DNA of 64,000 nt, from NCBI RefSeq assembly GCF_000702545.1, contig NZ_JNIO01000008.1:1054001-1118000 (forward strand). The letters run 5' to 3'. Positions within the stretch are counted from its first letter, which is position 1. Every line of letters begins with the position of its first letter. The notes under the pieces are model-generated. The model was not told the DNA's origin, did no database searches, and worked only from the letters and a program-made list of their open reading frames with translations. This DNA comes from Selenomonas sp. AB3002 (GTDB taxonomy: Bacteria; Bacillota; Negativicutes; Selenomonadales; Selenomonadaceae). Made by a program: the position numbers and the translations under genes. Below, piece by piece: positions 44,170-52,787 of the stretch.

Positions 44170-45162
44170 TCAGCCTTTATTCAAAAAATTTAATACCTTT
44201 TCCCGAAACAGTTTGTAATAAGGACGCTCCATCAACATTGCGTGGGCGGCTCCGTCCACGATCACCAACTCCGAATCTTTTTTATTGGGAAGCGTCCTAT
44301 ACGCTTCAGCGCATAAGTCAGGCGACACATAGGGATCTTTAGATCCGACTATTATCAGCACAGGAGCTTTTATGCTCTCTGTCGGAATAAGTCGCACACT
44401 CTTGTGGACAAGCAAATCTCGTCTTCCACCATTGGGACTCGTATCCCTATCGTAGTGCCAGGCATTATCGATATAGGTGCTGGCCACAGTTTTTTCCACG
44501 ATGTCAAAGTCTATGTCTCCATCAGTTTTCCTCTGAAAATCCGAAGCTGCGGCCTCCCAGGTATTTTTATTGAAAGGCTCCTTCACATCCTGCTCACCCA
44601 GCCCGGCTACTATAGGCGCATAAAGCACAAGGCGATGCACCATCTCCGGGTGCTTGGCGGCAAAGCGACCGCTGGTCACGGTTCCCCAGCTCCAGCCCAA
44701 AACATCCATGGACGCAAGATTATTTCTTTCCAATATGAGCTTCACAGCAGATGCGATATCTTCCGAAGCATAATCCGAATCCGGCATGAAGCCGTCCTTG
44801 ACGCTGCCAGAATTTCCAAATCCTGCAATATCGAGCAGCCAAACCTCAAATCCGTGTTTGGCAAAATATCTCGCCAAACTGTAATCCTTGTAATCAACAT
44901 CAAATTCATGGGAAGAAAATGTCACACCGTGTACGAACAAGATGGGACGCTTTATCTTTCCGTCTTGCTCTATATAACGCTCCAAATGCAGTGGCACTTC
45001 ATTCCGTTCCAAGGGGATGGTTTCTCTAAGTATTTCTGCCGCTTGAGCCGGGGGCAAGCACAAAAGATTCAATAGCAGGCAGACAGATAAACTGAGCCAG
45101 GCCAGGTTTTTCCTTGCAAAAGCAATATGGTTGACACAGTTTCTTGTTATCTTTTTTGACAT
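44170..45162 (-). CDS. Exported alpha/beta hydrolase
   Basis: 330 residues with a signal peptide (LAWLSLSVCLLLNLLCLPPA, then QA). The oxyanion motif is LFVHGVTFSS, the nucleophile elbow LGWSWGTVTSG (G-x-S-x-G), the acid Asp in IVGSKDPYVSP and the His in VDGAAHAMLM. This is a standard serine hydrolase with a cap domain. The substrate is unknown. AGGAGG lies six bases before the ATG at 45162. It stands 60 bases from gltS on the same strand, but the different base composition suggests separate origins. Confidence 0.85.
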   Translation of the reverse strand: MSKKITRNCVNHIAFARKNLAWLSLSVCLLLNLLCLPPAQAAEILRETIPLERNEVPLHLERYIEQDGKIKRPILFVHGVTFSSHEFDVDYKDYSLARYFAKHGFEVWLLDIAGFGNSGSVKDGFMPDSDYASEDIASAVKLILERNNLASMDVLGWSWGTVTSGRFAAKHPEMVHRLVLYAPIVAGLGEQDVKEPFNKNTWEAAASDFQRKTDGDIDFDIVEKTVASTYIDNAWHYDRDTSPNGGRRDLLVHKSVRLIPTESIKAPVLIIVGSKDPYVSPDLCAEAYRTLPNKKDSELVIVDGAAHAMLMERPYYKLFREKVLNFLNKG

Positions 45163-45215
45163 AACCATCCTCCTTCGCTCCCATCACTCTACATTCTGCA
45201 AGCAGGCGGCATTTA

Positions 45216-45254
45216 CCTTTGCTTGCCAAACTTTTCTCAGCGTAACGGATGCCA
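45216..45254 (-). repeat. Copy of the autotransporter gene 3' end
   Basis: A 39-base stretch differs by one base from 6863-6901, the last codons of the autotransporter gene, and reads LASVTLRKVW in reverse. The stop TAA has become CAA, so the frame runs on. No other part of a barrel domain precedes it, so a second autotransporter gene or a recombination copy has been almost fully deleted here. The remaining 200 bases to the next gene show no gene I can support. Confidence 0.7.
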
Positions 45255-45463
45255 AGTGAACGATAAGCCCCTTGTCTTAGCAACACTTTCACATCACGAT
45301 ATGGAGTTTACACAGATTTTGGGACAGCCTCATTTTTTCAAAGCAGAAACTACTTCGCTATTTATATCCCCGAAAAGATTGCCTTCCTGGGCGCGATTCA
45401 ATCCTCCCCTTCATAGATATGTGCATTAGAACCCCCTGCAATCAAATGAATCTTACCCTTATG

Positions 45464-46216
45464 TCAATCTTTCGGATAAGCCACAATCCAGGGCTGATAC
45501 CGCTCTTTTTTCGGAAGGATGGAATGATCGAACCACATAGAGAAGAACTTCGTGGCATTCATGGTGGTATAGCCGTCCTGGTTATGGTCGCAGGTATCGT
45601 AGGGGTCAGCCAGGATCAGCATATCATCCAAAGGAGATTCGGTTCCCATACTGTCATAGCCGATGATGACCCGCCAATGACCTCCCCACTCCACATTCTC
45701 TACCAGAATGGGCCTGCCCTTTTCCAGATGGTACCAGACAAAATCCTTGAAATCATCGTAACGGCTGAACTTGTCCGCCTTCAGGCTGCTCTCCACCGTC
45801 CAGCCAATTTTTCCAAAGAAACTGACCATATCCTTGACATTGGTGCCGTAGGGATAAGGCCGGGTCTTCATTTCCCTGGCAAGGCTCAGTTCATCGTAGT
45901 CCTTGTTGCCGTGCCAGTAAAGCAGGGTCAGGGCTGCTGCGGGGCCACAGGTATACTCCGTGGTCTGCTGGTAGCTGGGATAATGAGGCATAACCACCCG
46001 GTGGCCGTTGATGCTTTCCAGCTGATAAACATCCAGCTTCGTAAAATATGGAGAATCATCATGATTGATTTCTGCGGGAGCAGCCCAGGCTCCCTCCTGA
46101 TTCGGCGCCTGTCCCGCCGGATAGGGTATCACACCTTCCCTTGCCACAGGCACGGCAAGCACCGTGCCCATGCACATCATAGAGGCCAGCAAAGCCGCTG
46201 CTAGTTTCTTCTTCAT
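45464..46216 (-). CDS. Exported C39-like cysteine peptidase family protein
   Basis: 250 residues with a signal peptide (LAAALLASMMCMGTVLAVPV). The papain-like site is YTCGPAAALTLLYWHG with the nucleophile Cys, and GGHWRVIIGYD with the catalytic His; an Asp in LADPYDT completes the set. This is the Peptidase_C39_2 group, exported here to the periplasm or surface. No ABC transporter is adjacent, so it is not a bacteriocin-leader peptidase. GGAGGG lies seven bases before the ATG at 46216. Confidence 0.82.
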   Translation of the reverse strand: MKKKLAAALLASMMCMGTVLAVPVAREGVIPYPAGQAPNQEGAWAAPAEINHDDSPYFTKLDVYQLESINGHRVVMPHYPSYQQTTEYTCGPAAALTLLYWHGNKDYDELSLAREMKTRPYPYGTNVKDMVSFFGKIGWTVESSLKADKFSRYDDFKDFVWYHLEKGRPILVENVEWGGHWRVIIGYDSMGTESPLDDMLILADPYDTCDHNQDGYTTMNATKFFSMWFDHSILPKKERYQPWIVAYPKD

Positions 46217-46367
46217 CATCTCACCCTCCACTGCTCTGTGTGCTAAACAAACTCATGCTCAATTTTCACGATTCATTGACACGTTTCCCTGTGATATGCT
46301 CCGGCACCAGGGCCAGGCACTGCACTCCGGGCAGGGCGTGCTTCAGTTCTTTTCCGGATATGCTTCG

Positions 46368-46871
46368 TCATCCGTGGATTTCCTGCTGCACAGTGCCTGC
46401 CTTCTTTGCCGCTTCAGCACGCTGCTTCTTGCGTTCATGATAAAGCTCGTGGCGCTGCCTTCCCGCTTCGAAGGCAGCTTTGGCTTCCTCTGTAACCAAT
46501 TTAAGGGGCGGCACGGTCATGGGCCGTCCGTTGCGGTCCAGGGCCACCATGGTGAAATATGCCGACAGGGCGTGCTGGGGGCCCTGCTCTGCTTCCAAAA
46601 CCTCCACCTCTACATTCACAGCCACTTCCATGGAAGTATGACCAACGTAAATGACTTCGGCAGTGCAGGTAACAAGATCTCCTATCAGGATAGGGGTATG
46701 GAATTCCAGCTCATCCACCCTGGCAGTCACCACATTTGAGCGGCAGTATTTGCGGGCAGCAGCGTAAGCCGTGGAATCCATCATCTTCATCAGCTCTCCG
46801 CCATGGACATTGCCATTGGGATTTGTCTGGTTCGGCATCATCACTTCGCTCAAATAGATTTTCTCTGACAT
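46368..46871 (-). CDS. Acyl-CoA thioesterase, hotdog fold (YciA/BACH-like)
   Basis: 167 residues. The hotdog signature NPNGNVHGGELMKMMDSTAY contains the catalytic Asn and Asp. VDELEFHTPILIGDLVTCTA and VGHTSMEVAVNVEVEVLE continue the fold. A charged C-terminal helix (YHERKKQRAEAAKKAG) follows. Such enzymes hydrolyse acyl-CoA to free acid and CoA in the cytosol. It has its own start and no obvious operon partner. The next 296 bases upstream hold two hairpins only. Confidence 0.88.
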   Translation of the reverse strand: MSEKIYLSEVMMPNQTNPNGNVHGGELMKMMDSTAYAAARKYCRSNVVTARVDELEFHTPILIGDLVTCTAEVIYVGHTSMEVAVNVEVEVLEAEQGPQHALSAYFTMVALDRNGRPMTVPPLKLVTEEAKAAFEAGRQRHELYHERKKQRAEAAKKAGTVQQEIHG

Positions 46872-47003
46872 ACAGCTTCACTCTCCATTCATTCAAGCTC
46901 CAACCTTCAGCCGATACCTGCAGCAGTCACCAGTCCATGTGCAAGATGAGATTCTCTTTGCCGGCACCCTCGCTTCTGCATGCATTATAAGGCTATTGTT
47001 CCA

Positions 47004-47022
47004 GTTTTGCCGAAGGCAAAAC
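47004..47022. repeat. Short hairpin repeat, copy 2
   Basis: GTTTTGCC GAA GGCAAAAC is a perfect hairpin with the same arms as 26333-26351. Both are in intergenic DNA. A few scattered half-copies (GGATTTTGCCCC) occur near 34095 and 47150. Confidence 0.35.
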
Positions 47023-47092
47023 TTCCTCTTGGCCTTTCAACGAGGCGGGAAATATTAACTCGCCGCCTGTTAGTAAGTTACCGCCCCCACTT

Positions 47093-47106
47093 ATAGAATT
47101 GGGGGA
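47093..47106. other. Hairpin possibly left by an IS200/IS605-type element
   Basis: CCCCC at 47094-47098 pairs with GGGGG at 47101-47105 only if a wider loop is allowed; read on the minus strand the wider context is a ATGTCCCCCAATTCTATAAG stretch and then TGGGGG, followed by GTAACTTACTAAC. Similar sequences lie at the ends of TnpB-carrying elements in Firmicutes, as far as I remember. No tnpA or tnpB is present. Confidence 0.2.
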
Positions 47107-47167
47107 CATCTTGTACTCGTTATAGCCTGTCTGCCTACTTCGCCCCAGCCGGGGCAAAATCCTCCCT

Positions 47168-48337
47168 TCAAAGCACCTTTCTGTACACATACCACGCAAT
47201 GACAAACTGCACAGCCACCAGCCCTGCCAGCAGCCCAAAGGCGGCGTACAGGCTGGCAGCATGGGCCAGGGCCCCGATGGCGGCGGGGCCCATGAGGATG
47301 CCCAGATAGCCCAGGGTGCTCACGGCGGGCACGGCCAGGCCTATGGGCATATCCTTCTGCCTGCCCAGCAGGGAAAAGAACACGGGCACGATATTGGCGC
47401 TGCCCACGCCGATGGCGAAGAAGCCGGCATAGAGGAGCCAGGCCTCAGGCGCAAAGATCACTGCCAGGAAGCCTGCCAGGGCCAGGAGGCTGCCTCCCAG
47501 GATGACCCTTTTCTGGCCCATTTCCTGCACCAGTCTGTCCCCAATGAGCCGCATGGTCAGCATGGCGGCGGAAAAGACCGTGAAGCCTGTGCCCGCCAGT
47601 GACATATCAAAGCCCCGCACCGCAGTCAGGAACACGCCGCTCCAGTCCATGATGGCCCCTTCCACCAGAAAGGCAATGCAGGCGATGATGCCCACGAAGG
47701 TGACAATACCCCTGGGCACCGCCAGCATCCTGCCCCCGGCCTCGCCGCCGTATGGCAGCAGGAAGCGGGCAAAAAAGAGGATAGCCCCTGTCATGATTCC
47801 TGCCGCTATCAGGGTGGAGGCGGTAGGGGAAAGCCCCAGGCCTCCCACCCATACACCGAACAGCCCTGCCCCGGCAAAGCCGCCCACGCTCCAGAGGCCG
47901 TGCATGCCGGACATGAGCCGCCTGCCGGAGGCTTTTTCCACTATCACCGCCTGGATATTCACCACCACATCAATGCAGCCCATGACGGCCCCAAAGAGCA
48001 GCAGCACCGGCACTGCTGCCAGGATTTCGCTTACCTGGCTCAGGAGAAACAGCAGGACGGCAAAGGCCAGGCTGGCAAAAGTCAGCACCTTCCGGCAGCC
48101 CAGCCGCACCGCTGCCGCCCCGGACAGGGGCATGGTGAGGAGGGAGCCGATGCCAATGCACAGCAATAAAAGTCCCAGAATATCCTCCCCAATGGCCAGC
48201 CTCTCCCGCAAAAGCGGCACCAGGGGCGCCCAGGAGGCTGCCCCAAAGCCGCCGATAAAGAACACGGCTCTGGTGGCGTGCTGGGTCCAGATATCTGCCG
48301 CGTTGAATTCTTCCCGCAGGGTCTGTGTCATTTCCAT
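47168..48337 (-). CDS. MFS transporter, YbjJ-like
   Basis: 389 residues, twelve helices. The helix 2-3 loop AAVRLGCRKVL, GMHGLWSVGGFAGAGLFG in helix 5 and AIMDWSGVFL in helix 7 resemble the YbjJ/fucose-permease-like branch of the major facilitator superfamily. The substrate, perhaps a sugar or drug, cannot be told. AGGA lies before the ATG. A ROK-family regulator gene ends 92 bases upstream in the same direction and probably shares its promoter, which carries a perfect 16-base inverted repeat. Confidence 0.82.
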   Translation of the reverse strand: MEMTQTLREEFNAADIWTQHATRAVFFIGGFGAASWAPLVPLLRERLAIGEDILGLLLLCIGIGSLLTMPLSGAAAVRLGCRKVLTFASLAFAVLLFLLSQVSEILAAVPVLLLFGAVMGCIDVVVNIQAVIVEKASGRRLMSGMHGLWSVGGFAGAGLFGVWVGGLGLSPTASTLIAAGIMTGAILFFARFLLPYGGEAGGRMLAVPRGIVTFVGIIACIAFLVEGAIMDWSGVFLTAVRGFDMSLAGTGFTVFSAAMLTMRLIGDRLVQEMGQKRVILGGSLLALAGFLAVIFAPEAWLLYAGFFAIGVGSANIVPVFFSLLGRQKDMPIGLAVPAVSTLGYLGILMGPAAIGALAHAASLYAAFGLLAGLVAVQFVIAWYVYRKVL

Positions 48338-48429
48338 AAAAATCCTCGCTCAATCAAATAATCAAAAGTCATGGGCAATGGGCTGTCCATGCTGGCATGA
48401 TAATCTGCCAGCATGACTGAAACCTCCTG

Positions 48430-49410
48430 TCATTCTTTCAAAAGCAAATTCCTGCCTATCTGCCGCAGCCCTGCCGCATAGTCCTGCTGGAAGGAAGCCC
48501 CCAGCCTGACTTCAGGCAGCAAGGCTGCCGGCAGTTCCTCACGGCAGGCAGCCATGATCTCAGCTAAGGCCGCCTCTGTCAGCCCCTCCCGGTAGAACAC
48601 CACCTGATGGGGGTTCCAGTAGCGGGTCAGCCGCAGGATTTCCGCTGCTGCCGATTCCTTGAAATCTCCTTCCCTGTAAGGGGCAGGGTTGGCGTAACGA
48701 AAGCCTATCTCACCGGCAATGCCGTCTTTTCCCTCATAGAGGCGCCCCTTCAGCAAGATACCTGCCCCGGGCGGATAGCCGTGGGGCCAGTAGATGCCGA
48801 TGACAGTTTCCTGCTCCGCCTGCGGCCATTGCCGGCCGTATCCCGTCACCGCTGCATTGATGTCGTTGCAGATGTGCACCGGCAGGGCAAGGGCCTCTGA
48901 CAGACTTTCCCGCAAGGCTATGCCCTGAAGCCGGAGATAATCTATGATCATCATCCTGCCGGCCACGTCCACCCCCGGCACCCCCAGCAGCACCCGGCTG
49001 ATCCCGGGGAATTGCTCTCTGGCCTGCTGCAAGTGCGCCAGCAGCACCTCTGCCGTTATCTCAGGGGGGAAGACTTCCTGCTGCCAAATGATTTCTCCCA
49101 GGAGATTTTCCACCGCCAGCACCAGCTTGTCCTTTCCCTGCTCCTCAAACATATAGAGCAGCAGCGCCAGCTTCCTGTTGCGGCAGAAAGCAAACTGCCG
49201 CGCAGGCCGCCCGCCTGCCTCGCCAGGCAAGGCCGCAGCCTCCACCGCTTCCGCCTCCCCCGCTTCCACCAAAGTCTTCAGCAGGGCATTAACCGTCACC
49301 ACGCTGAAGCCGGAAGCCTCCGCCAGCTGCGGCTTGGTAGCCTGCCCCAGATCCATCAGCACCCTGCGGAGCATATCAAGATTGGCCCTGCGCATATCCC
49401 TTTTGTCCAT
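48430..49410 (-). CDS. ROK-family transcriptional regulator
   Basis: 326 residues. The N-terminal helix-turn-helix is ANLDMLRRVLMDLGQATKPQ with SGFSVVTVNALLKTLVEAGE. A ROK domain follows (ICNDINAAVTGYGRQWPQAE and KDGIAGEIGFRYANPAPYRE). The usual C-x-C-G-x-x-G-C zinc site of ROK proteins is not visible, and the glycine-rich ATP loop is weak, so it is a regulator rather than a kinase. It probably binds the long palindrome directly before its start and controls the MFS gene downstream. Confidence 0.82.
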   Translation of the reverse strand: MDKRDMRRANLDMLRRVLMDLGQATKPQLAEASGFSVVTVNALLKTLVEAGEAEAVEAAALPGEAGGRPARQFAFCRNRKLALLLYMFEEQGKDKLVLAVENLLGEIIWQQEVFPPEITAEVLLAHLQQAREQFPGISRVLLGVPGVDVAGRMMIIDYLRLQGIALRESLSEALALPVHICNDINAAVTGYGRQWPQAEQETVIGIYWPHGYPPGAGILLKGRLYEGKDGIAGEIGFRYANPAPYREGDFKESAAAEILRLTRYWNPHQVVFYREGLTEAALAEIMAACREELPAALLPEVRLGASFQQDYAAGLRQIGRNLLLKE

Positions 49411-49421
49411 CTCACACCTCG

Positions 49422-49458
49422 AAAGTATGTTTATAAAGTGAGTTTATAAACATACTTT
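49422..49458. promoter_or_regulatory. Perfect 16-base-arm inverted repeat, operator of the ROK-MFS operon
   Basis: AAAGTATGTTTATAAA and TTTATAAACATACTTT flank GTGAG. The element ends 11 bases before the rok start codon and contains a TATAAA that could be the -10 box. In RNA it would also form a stem next to the ribosome site. Autoregulation is the simplest reading. Confidence 0.75.
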
Positions 49459-49544
49459 ATCATGTGGTTCCCGCTTTGTCAATTAAAAAAAGACCGGGGG
49501 AATCCCGGCCTCTTAGTGCTTTCTGTATTCACTTTCATAACAAC

Positions 49545-50342
49545 TCAATAAGTTATTACCTGTCCATCTCGCGGCATATCATAATTGGTCACACCGCGCT
49601 CTGCCAAACTTCCTTTTAGCGTATGGCGTGTAAGAGCAGCATGGGCCACATTGTCCAAGTGAGTCAGATAAAGTCTGGCCTCCGGGGCAGTTTTGGCTAC
49701 GCAATGGACATCTTCAGCATCCATGATAAGCCTGCCATTTTCCACGGTCTCGGCAGCACAGCAGTTGAGCGCCACCACCTCCGGCTGGTAACGCTTTAAC
49801 ACATCAGCCACTACTGGATACCAAACCGTATCGCCCGCCAGATAGAATGTCTTTTCTCCTTCAGCGGCAAACATTACCCCCATCGCATCGCCACAAGGAA
49901 CCACGGTTCCATGGCGTGCTGGAAGTTTTGTCAGCTTTGCCTGCCCGCACATCATGCCATCTTCAGATAACACCATCACCTCACAGAAGCCTGACTTCTG
50001 AAAAGCTTCCGCGTCTTGTTGATTTTGGCAAATGACCGGAACATTCTTGTCCAGCGGCGCACCAACGGTACCGTCCATGCCCATATCGATATGGTCAGGA
50101 TGCAAATGTGTTACCAGATAGTAATCCACCCCTGTCAGGATCTCTTCCATCGACATAGGTAAGTCATAAAAGGGCATGAGAAGATGCTCCTTCATCTCAT
50201 CCGGCACATGATAAGGCCTGCCAGGCACATCAATAAAAGAAAACTGATGTTTCGGCATCAACCATGGATCTATAAGAAAAACCTTGCCTGCGTATTCGAG
50301 GCGATTGGTAGCATTACGGATTTGTGTCATCTTCATGGTCAT
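49545..50342 (-). CDS. MBL-fold hydrolase, UlaG-like
   Basis: 265 residues. The motif VTHLHPDHIDMGMDG is the metal site, with LPARHGTVV, YLAGDTVWYPVV and LTHLDNVAHAALT providing further ligands. The family includes L-ascorbate-6-phosphate lactonase and related cytosolic hydrolases. The substrate is unknown. GGAG lies three bases before the first ATG and nine before the second (50336), so the start is uncertain by two codons. A LysR gene is divergent 148 bases away and is likely its regulator. Confidence 0.85.
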   Translation of the reverse strand: MTMKMTQIRNATNRLEYAGKVFLIDPWLMPKHQFSFIDVPGRPYHVPDEMKEHLLMPFYDLPMSMEEILTGVDYYLVTHLHPDHIDMGMDGTVGAPLDKNVPVICQNQQDAEAFQKSGFCEVMVLSEDGMMCGQAKLTKLPARHGTVVPCGDAMGVMFAAEGEKTFYLAGDTVWYPVVADVLKRYQPEVVALNCCAAETVENGRLIMDAEDVHCVAKTAPEARLYLTHLDNVAHAALTRHTLKGSLAERGVTNYDMPRDGQVITY

Positions 50343-50490
50343 ACTCTCCTTTGCGTCACTAATAAATTGCGTTCGTGTTGTTATAGGTCTAGTATAATTC
50401 CCTTATTACACCGCGACAAGCAAATAAGCTTTCTATTGTAGCAACTAAAATGTTGCTGTAAAATAAAAACAAACGAAAGGAGTGCCTATT

Positions 50491-51420
50491 ATGAATCAAA
50501 AACAAATGGAATATTTCTTGGAAGTATACCGACAGGGCAATATCCAAAATGCCGCCAACCAACTTTATGTATCACGACAGGGAGTCAGCAAGATAATAAA
50601 GACACTTGAAGACGAGCTGGGGCAACTGCTTTTTATCCGCAATCCTCACGGCCTTGTCCCCACAGACTATGCCACTGCACTTCTTCCCCATGTCCAGCGC
50701 TTGTTAGAAGAATACCGCAGCATTGAAAGCATGCGTACGCTAGCCTCGCAATCCAAAAGTGTGGTTACGGTCTATGCTCTCGACCATGTCTTTGCCTTTT
50801 TAGGAGCTAAATTCCTTTGGGATTTTCATCGTACCTTTCCGGATATAATTCTCAGCACAGTTGACACCACAGATGACACAGCCTTAAAAGGAGTCCTGGA
50901 AAAGCATTGCAACTTTGCCATTGTAACGGGAGAACTTGACCAAACCCGCTTTTACGGCGATCCGCTGTTCTTCTCCCATTACTGCGTCCGTCTTCATTGT
51001 GACCATCCCCTGGCCAAGAAGGATAGAATCACGTATAAGGACCTTGATGGCACAAGAGTTGTCAGTAAAGGGCGCGCTTATCATTGCTTCCGTCACAATA
51101 TGGACAAATACATCCTGCTTCCCGGGCTGAAAATAGACCTTGTAGCCGAAACAGCCGATGAGCAGCTTATTGCCGACCTGATCCTACAGCAACAGGTTGT
51201 AAACATAGGTTATGACTACGCCGCTATGCTGAATCCACATCCAGATATTGTTGTGAAACCACTGGGCACAGAAGATGACCAAGGTCAGACCATATACCTG
51301 GCCTGGGATAAGACCACTGTACTCACTAACGCCAGCCATAATTTCCGCGATTTCCTGCTTAGATGGCTTCCTGAAAATGGTAAAGATAGAATAGTTGCTT
51401 TTTCCTTCCCGAAATCGTAA
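50491..51420 (+). CDS. LysR-family transcriptional regulator
   Basis: 309 residues. The N-terminal helix-turn-helix is MEYFLEVYRQGNIQNAANQL with VSRQGVSKIIKTLEDELG. An effector domain follows from residue 90 (VVTVYALDHVFAFLGAKFLW). AAAGGAG precedes the ATG at 50491; the GTG at 50482 overlaps that site. It is divergent from the UlaG-like gene. The remnant at 29167-29295 is the tail of a close paralogue. Effector and regulon are unknown. Confidence 0.88.
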   Translation: MNQKQMEYFLEVYRQGNIQNAANQLYVSRQGVSKIIKTLEDELGQLLFIRNPHGLVPTDYATALLPHVQRLLEEYRSIESMRTLASQSKSVVTVYALDHVFAFLGAKFLWDFHRTFPDIILSTVDTTDDTALKGVLEKHCNFAIVTGELDQTRFYGDPLFFSHYCVRLHCDHPLAKKDRITYKDLDGTRVVSKGRAYHCFRHNMDKYILLPGLKIDLVAETADEQLIADLILQQQVVNIGYDYAAMLNPHPDIVVKPLGTEDDQGQTIYLAWDKTTVLTNASHNFRDFLLRWLPENGKDRIVAFSFPKS

Positions 51421-51545
51421 GTTATAACATTTCAGGGGACACTCTATTTCTTCACCCATAAGAATAATGCTCTTCATTGTCTCTCCATAGCTTTCCATGT
51501 TATAGCAAATCCTTCAAAGGATTCTAGCAGGCAAAATCACCCAAC

Positions 51546-51570
51546 TAAAAAAGGCCGGTCGCCCGGCCTC
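51546..51570 (-). terminator. Intrinsic terminator of the YvrJ-like gene
   Basis: GGCCGG and CCGGCC form the stem with a short loop, and on the minus strand TTTTTT follows directly. It lies immediately after the stop at 51572. Confidence 0.8.
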
Positions 51571-51571
51571 G

Positions 51572-51721
51572 TTATTTTGCTCTGTGATCCCGTTCCATAG
51601 CCTGCAAGAACTCCGTGAGCCTTGCAATCTCCCCGCTCCGCCTGTCCATAGACTTCTGGAAGCTGGTCAAGAGGTAAAACGTCACCACGATAGGGAACCC
51701 CACCGTGGAAATCGCCGTCAA
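51572..51721 (-). CDS. YvrJ-family small membrane protein
   Basis: 49 residues starting with TTG at 51721. The sequence TAISTVGFPIVVTFYLLTSF is a single membrane helix with the VGFP motif of YvrJ proteins (PF12841), followed by an amphipathic helix QKSMDRRSGEIARLTEFLQA. YvrJ-type proteins are of unknown function and often lie near phage or sigma-factor genes. GGGG lies close before the start, a weak site. It has its own terminator. An adjacent frame of 85 codons on the same strand is a shadow. Confidence 0.6.
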   Translation of the reverse strand: MTAISTVGFPIVVTFYLLTSFQKSMDRRSGEIARLTEFLQAMERDHRAK

Positions 51722-51824
51722 TGCCCCGTCTGCGCCATTTCCTCACCACCAATACAACATAAGCCCGGAGCATTGCCCCAGGCTCTTCATTCATTCAATT
51801 GCCGTATCTTACTAAGCAATGGGA

Positions 51825-52163
51825 TTACCATCTGCTGTTGACCAATGCCGTCGCTTCTTCGCTTGACAGGGCATAGCTTTCACCAATCTGCTGGATAGCA
51901 ATGTCTTTGGTAAGATTCAAGTTCTTTAACATGGAAATAGCTTTTGAAATCCCTTCATCGCGTTCCTCATTACGTCCCTCGCTGTGTCCTTTATTCCAGG
52001 CTTCCGTCTTCATATCTTCAATGGCCTTGCACACGTTGACCTCCCCCTCTCCCACGGGGATGTTGAAATCTACTCCGGAACAAATGCTGATGGTCTGGGC
52101 CGCCAGGCGGTCTAGCTTCTGGTATTTCTCGTTTTCGTCCAGCAGCTTCTTCAGTTCGTCCTT
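51825..52163 (-). pseudogene. C-terminal part of an Rpn/PD-(D/E)XK transposase-like protein
   Basis: From an in-frame stop at about 52165 the reverse strand reads THYKDELKKLLDENEKYQKL and later EVNVCKAIEDMKTEAWNKGH, then LTKDIAIQQIGESYALSSEE. This is the tail of recombination-promoting nuclease/transposase-like proteins of Firmicutes, which end in a coiled stretch and a short helical repeat. The nuclease domain is missing. The end resembles that of the neighbour at 52196-52635, so the two were paralogues. Confidence 0.6.
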
Positions 52164-52195
52164 ATAATGAGTTTTTCCTCAATCAGAAAAGCAAC

Positions 52196-52635
52196 TCACC
52201 AGTTGCTTTTCACCAGCGCTGCCGCTTCTTGATGGGGCAGGGAATAACTTTCAATAATCTCCTGTATTGCAGCGTCTTTAGTGAGTTTCAGACGTTTGAG
52301 CATGGCAACAGTTTTGACTATTCCATCGGCTCTTTCTTTCTCACGCCCTCGTTCTTCGCCCCTCTTTTCGGCGTAGCTCAGCTGCGCCGCTTGATCGCGG
52401 CGGAATTTCTCGGCTTTTTCGTAAGACCTCTTTGCCACTTCATCTTGGGTGAACACGTTCTCCACCTCCATCGCTTCCCGAATTGCGTCTTCGCTGGCGG
52501 CAATCCGCTCCAGTTCCTCGTCAGAAGTGGCAGGAGAGAAATAAGCCGCCCATTTTTCCATGCGGGTCATGTCTTTTTTGCAAAGATTGCTTTGAATACT
52601 GCATCATTGGTGCGGTTGATGCGAAAAGCTGCCAT
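52196..52635 (-). pseudogene. Rpn/PD-(D/E)XK transposase-like gene with internal deletion
   Basis: An AGGAGG site and ATG at 52635 start MAAFRINRTNDAVFKAIFAK, the normal N-terminus of the family, but a stop follows after 22 residues. In another frame the C-terminal part goes on from MTRMEKWAAYFSPATSDEEL to LVKSNW. The middle, with the nuclease core of about 170 residues, is deleted and the frame is shifted. The intact promoter side and tail show that the deletion is internal. Confidence 0.7.
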
Positions 52636-52756
52636 GGTCATTCCTCCTGTTTCATTATCTTTATTTTATGACTTTGGCACTTAAAAGGCAATATTTCTCC
52701 ATCAAAAGTAAGCCGTCCCCTGCTCCTGGGCGGCATCTCCATGCTTCGCAAGGAAA

Positions 52757-52770
52757 ATTGACATGTCAAT
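52757..52770. promoter_or_regulatory. MarR-type operator 1
   Basis: ATTGACATGTCAAT is a perfect 14-base palindrome containing a TTGACA that may also be the -35 box of the MFS-marR operon. Confidence 0.75.
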
Positions 52771-52787
52771 CCAAATCTGCTATATTG

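Noticed and set aside
43045-44193. Plus-strand frame of 382 codons across gltS
   Set aside because: Antisense to GltS; a Gln/Asp/His-rich sequence that comes from hydrophobic codons read backwards.
45223-45429. Plus-strand frame of 68 codons after the autotransporter relic
   Set aside because: No ribosome binding site or recognisable motif; part of it is the reverse of the relic.
47502-48416. Plus-strand frame of 304 codons over the MFS gene
   Set aside because: Antisense reading of membrane helices, Pro/Ser/Thr-rich, no start signal.
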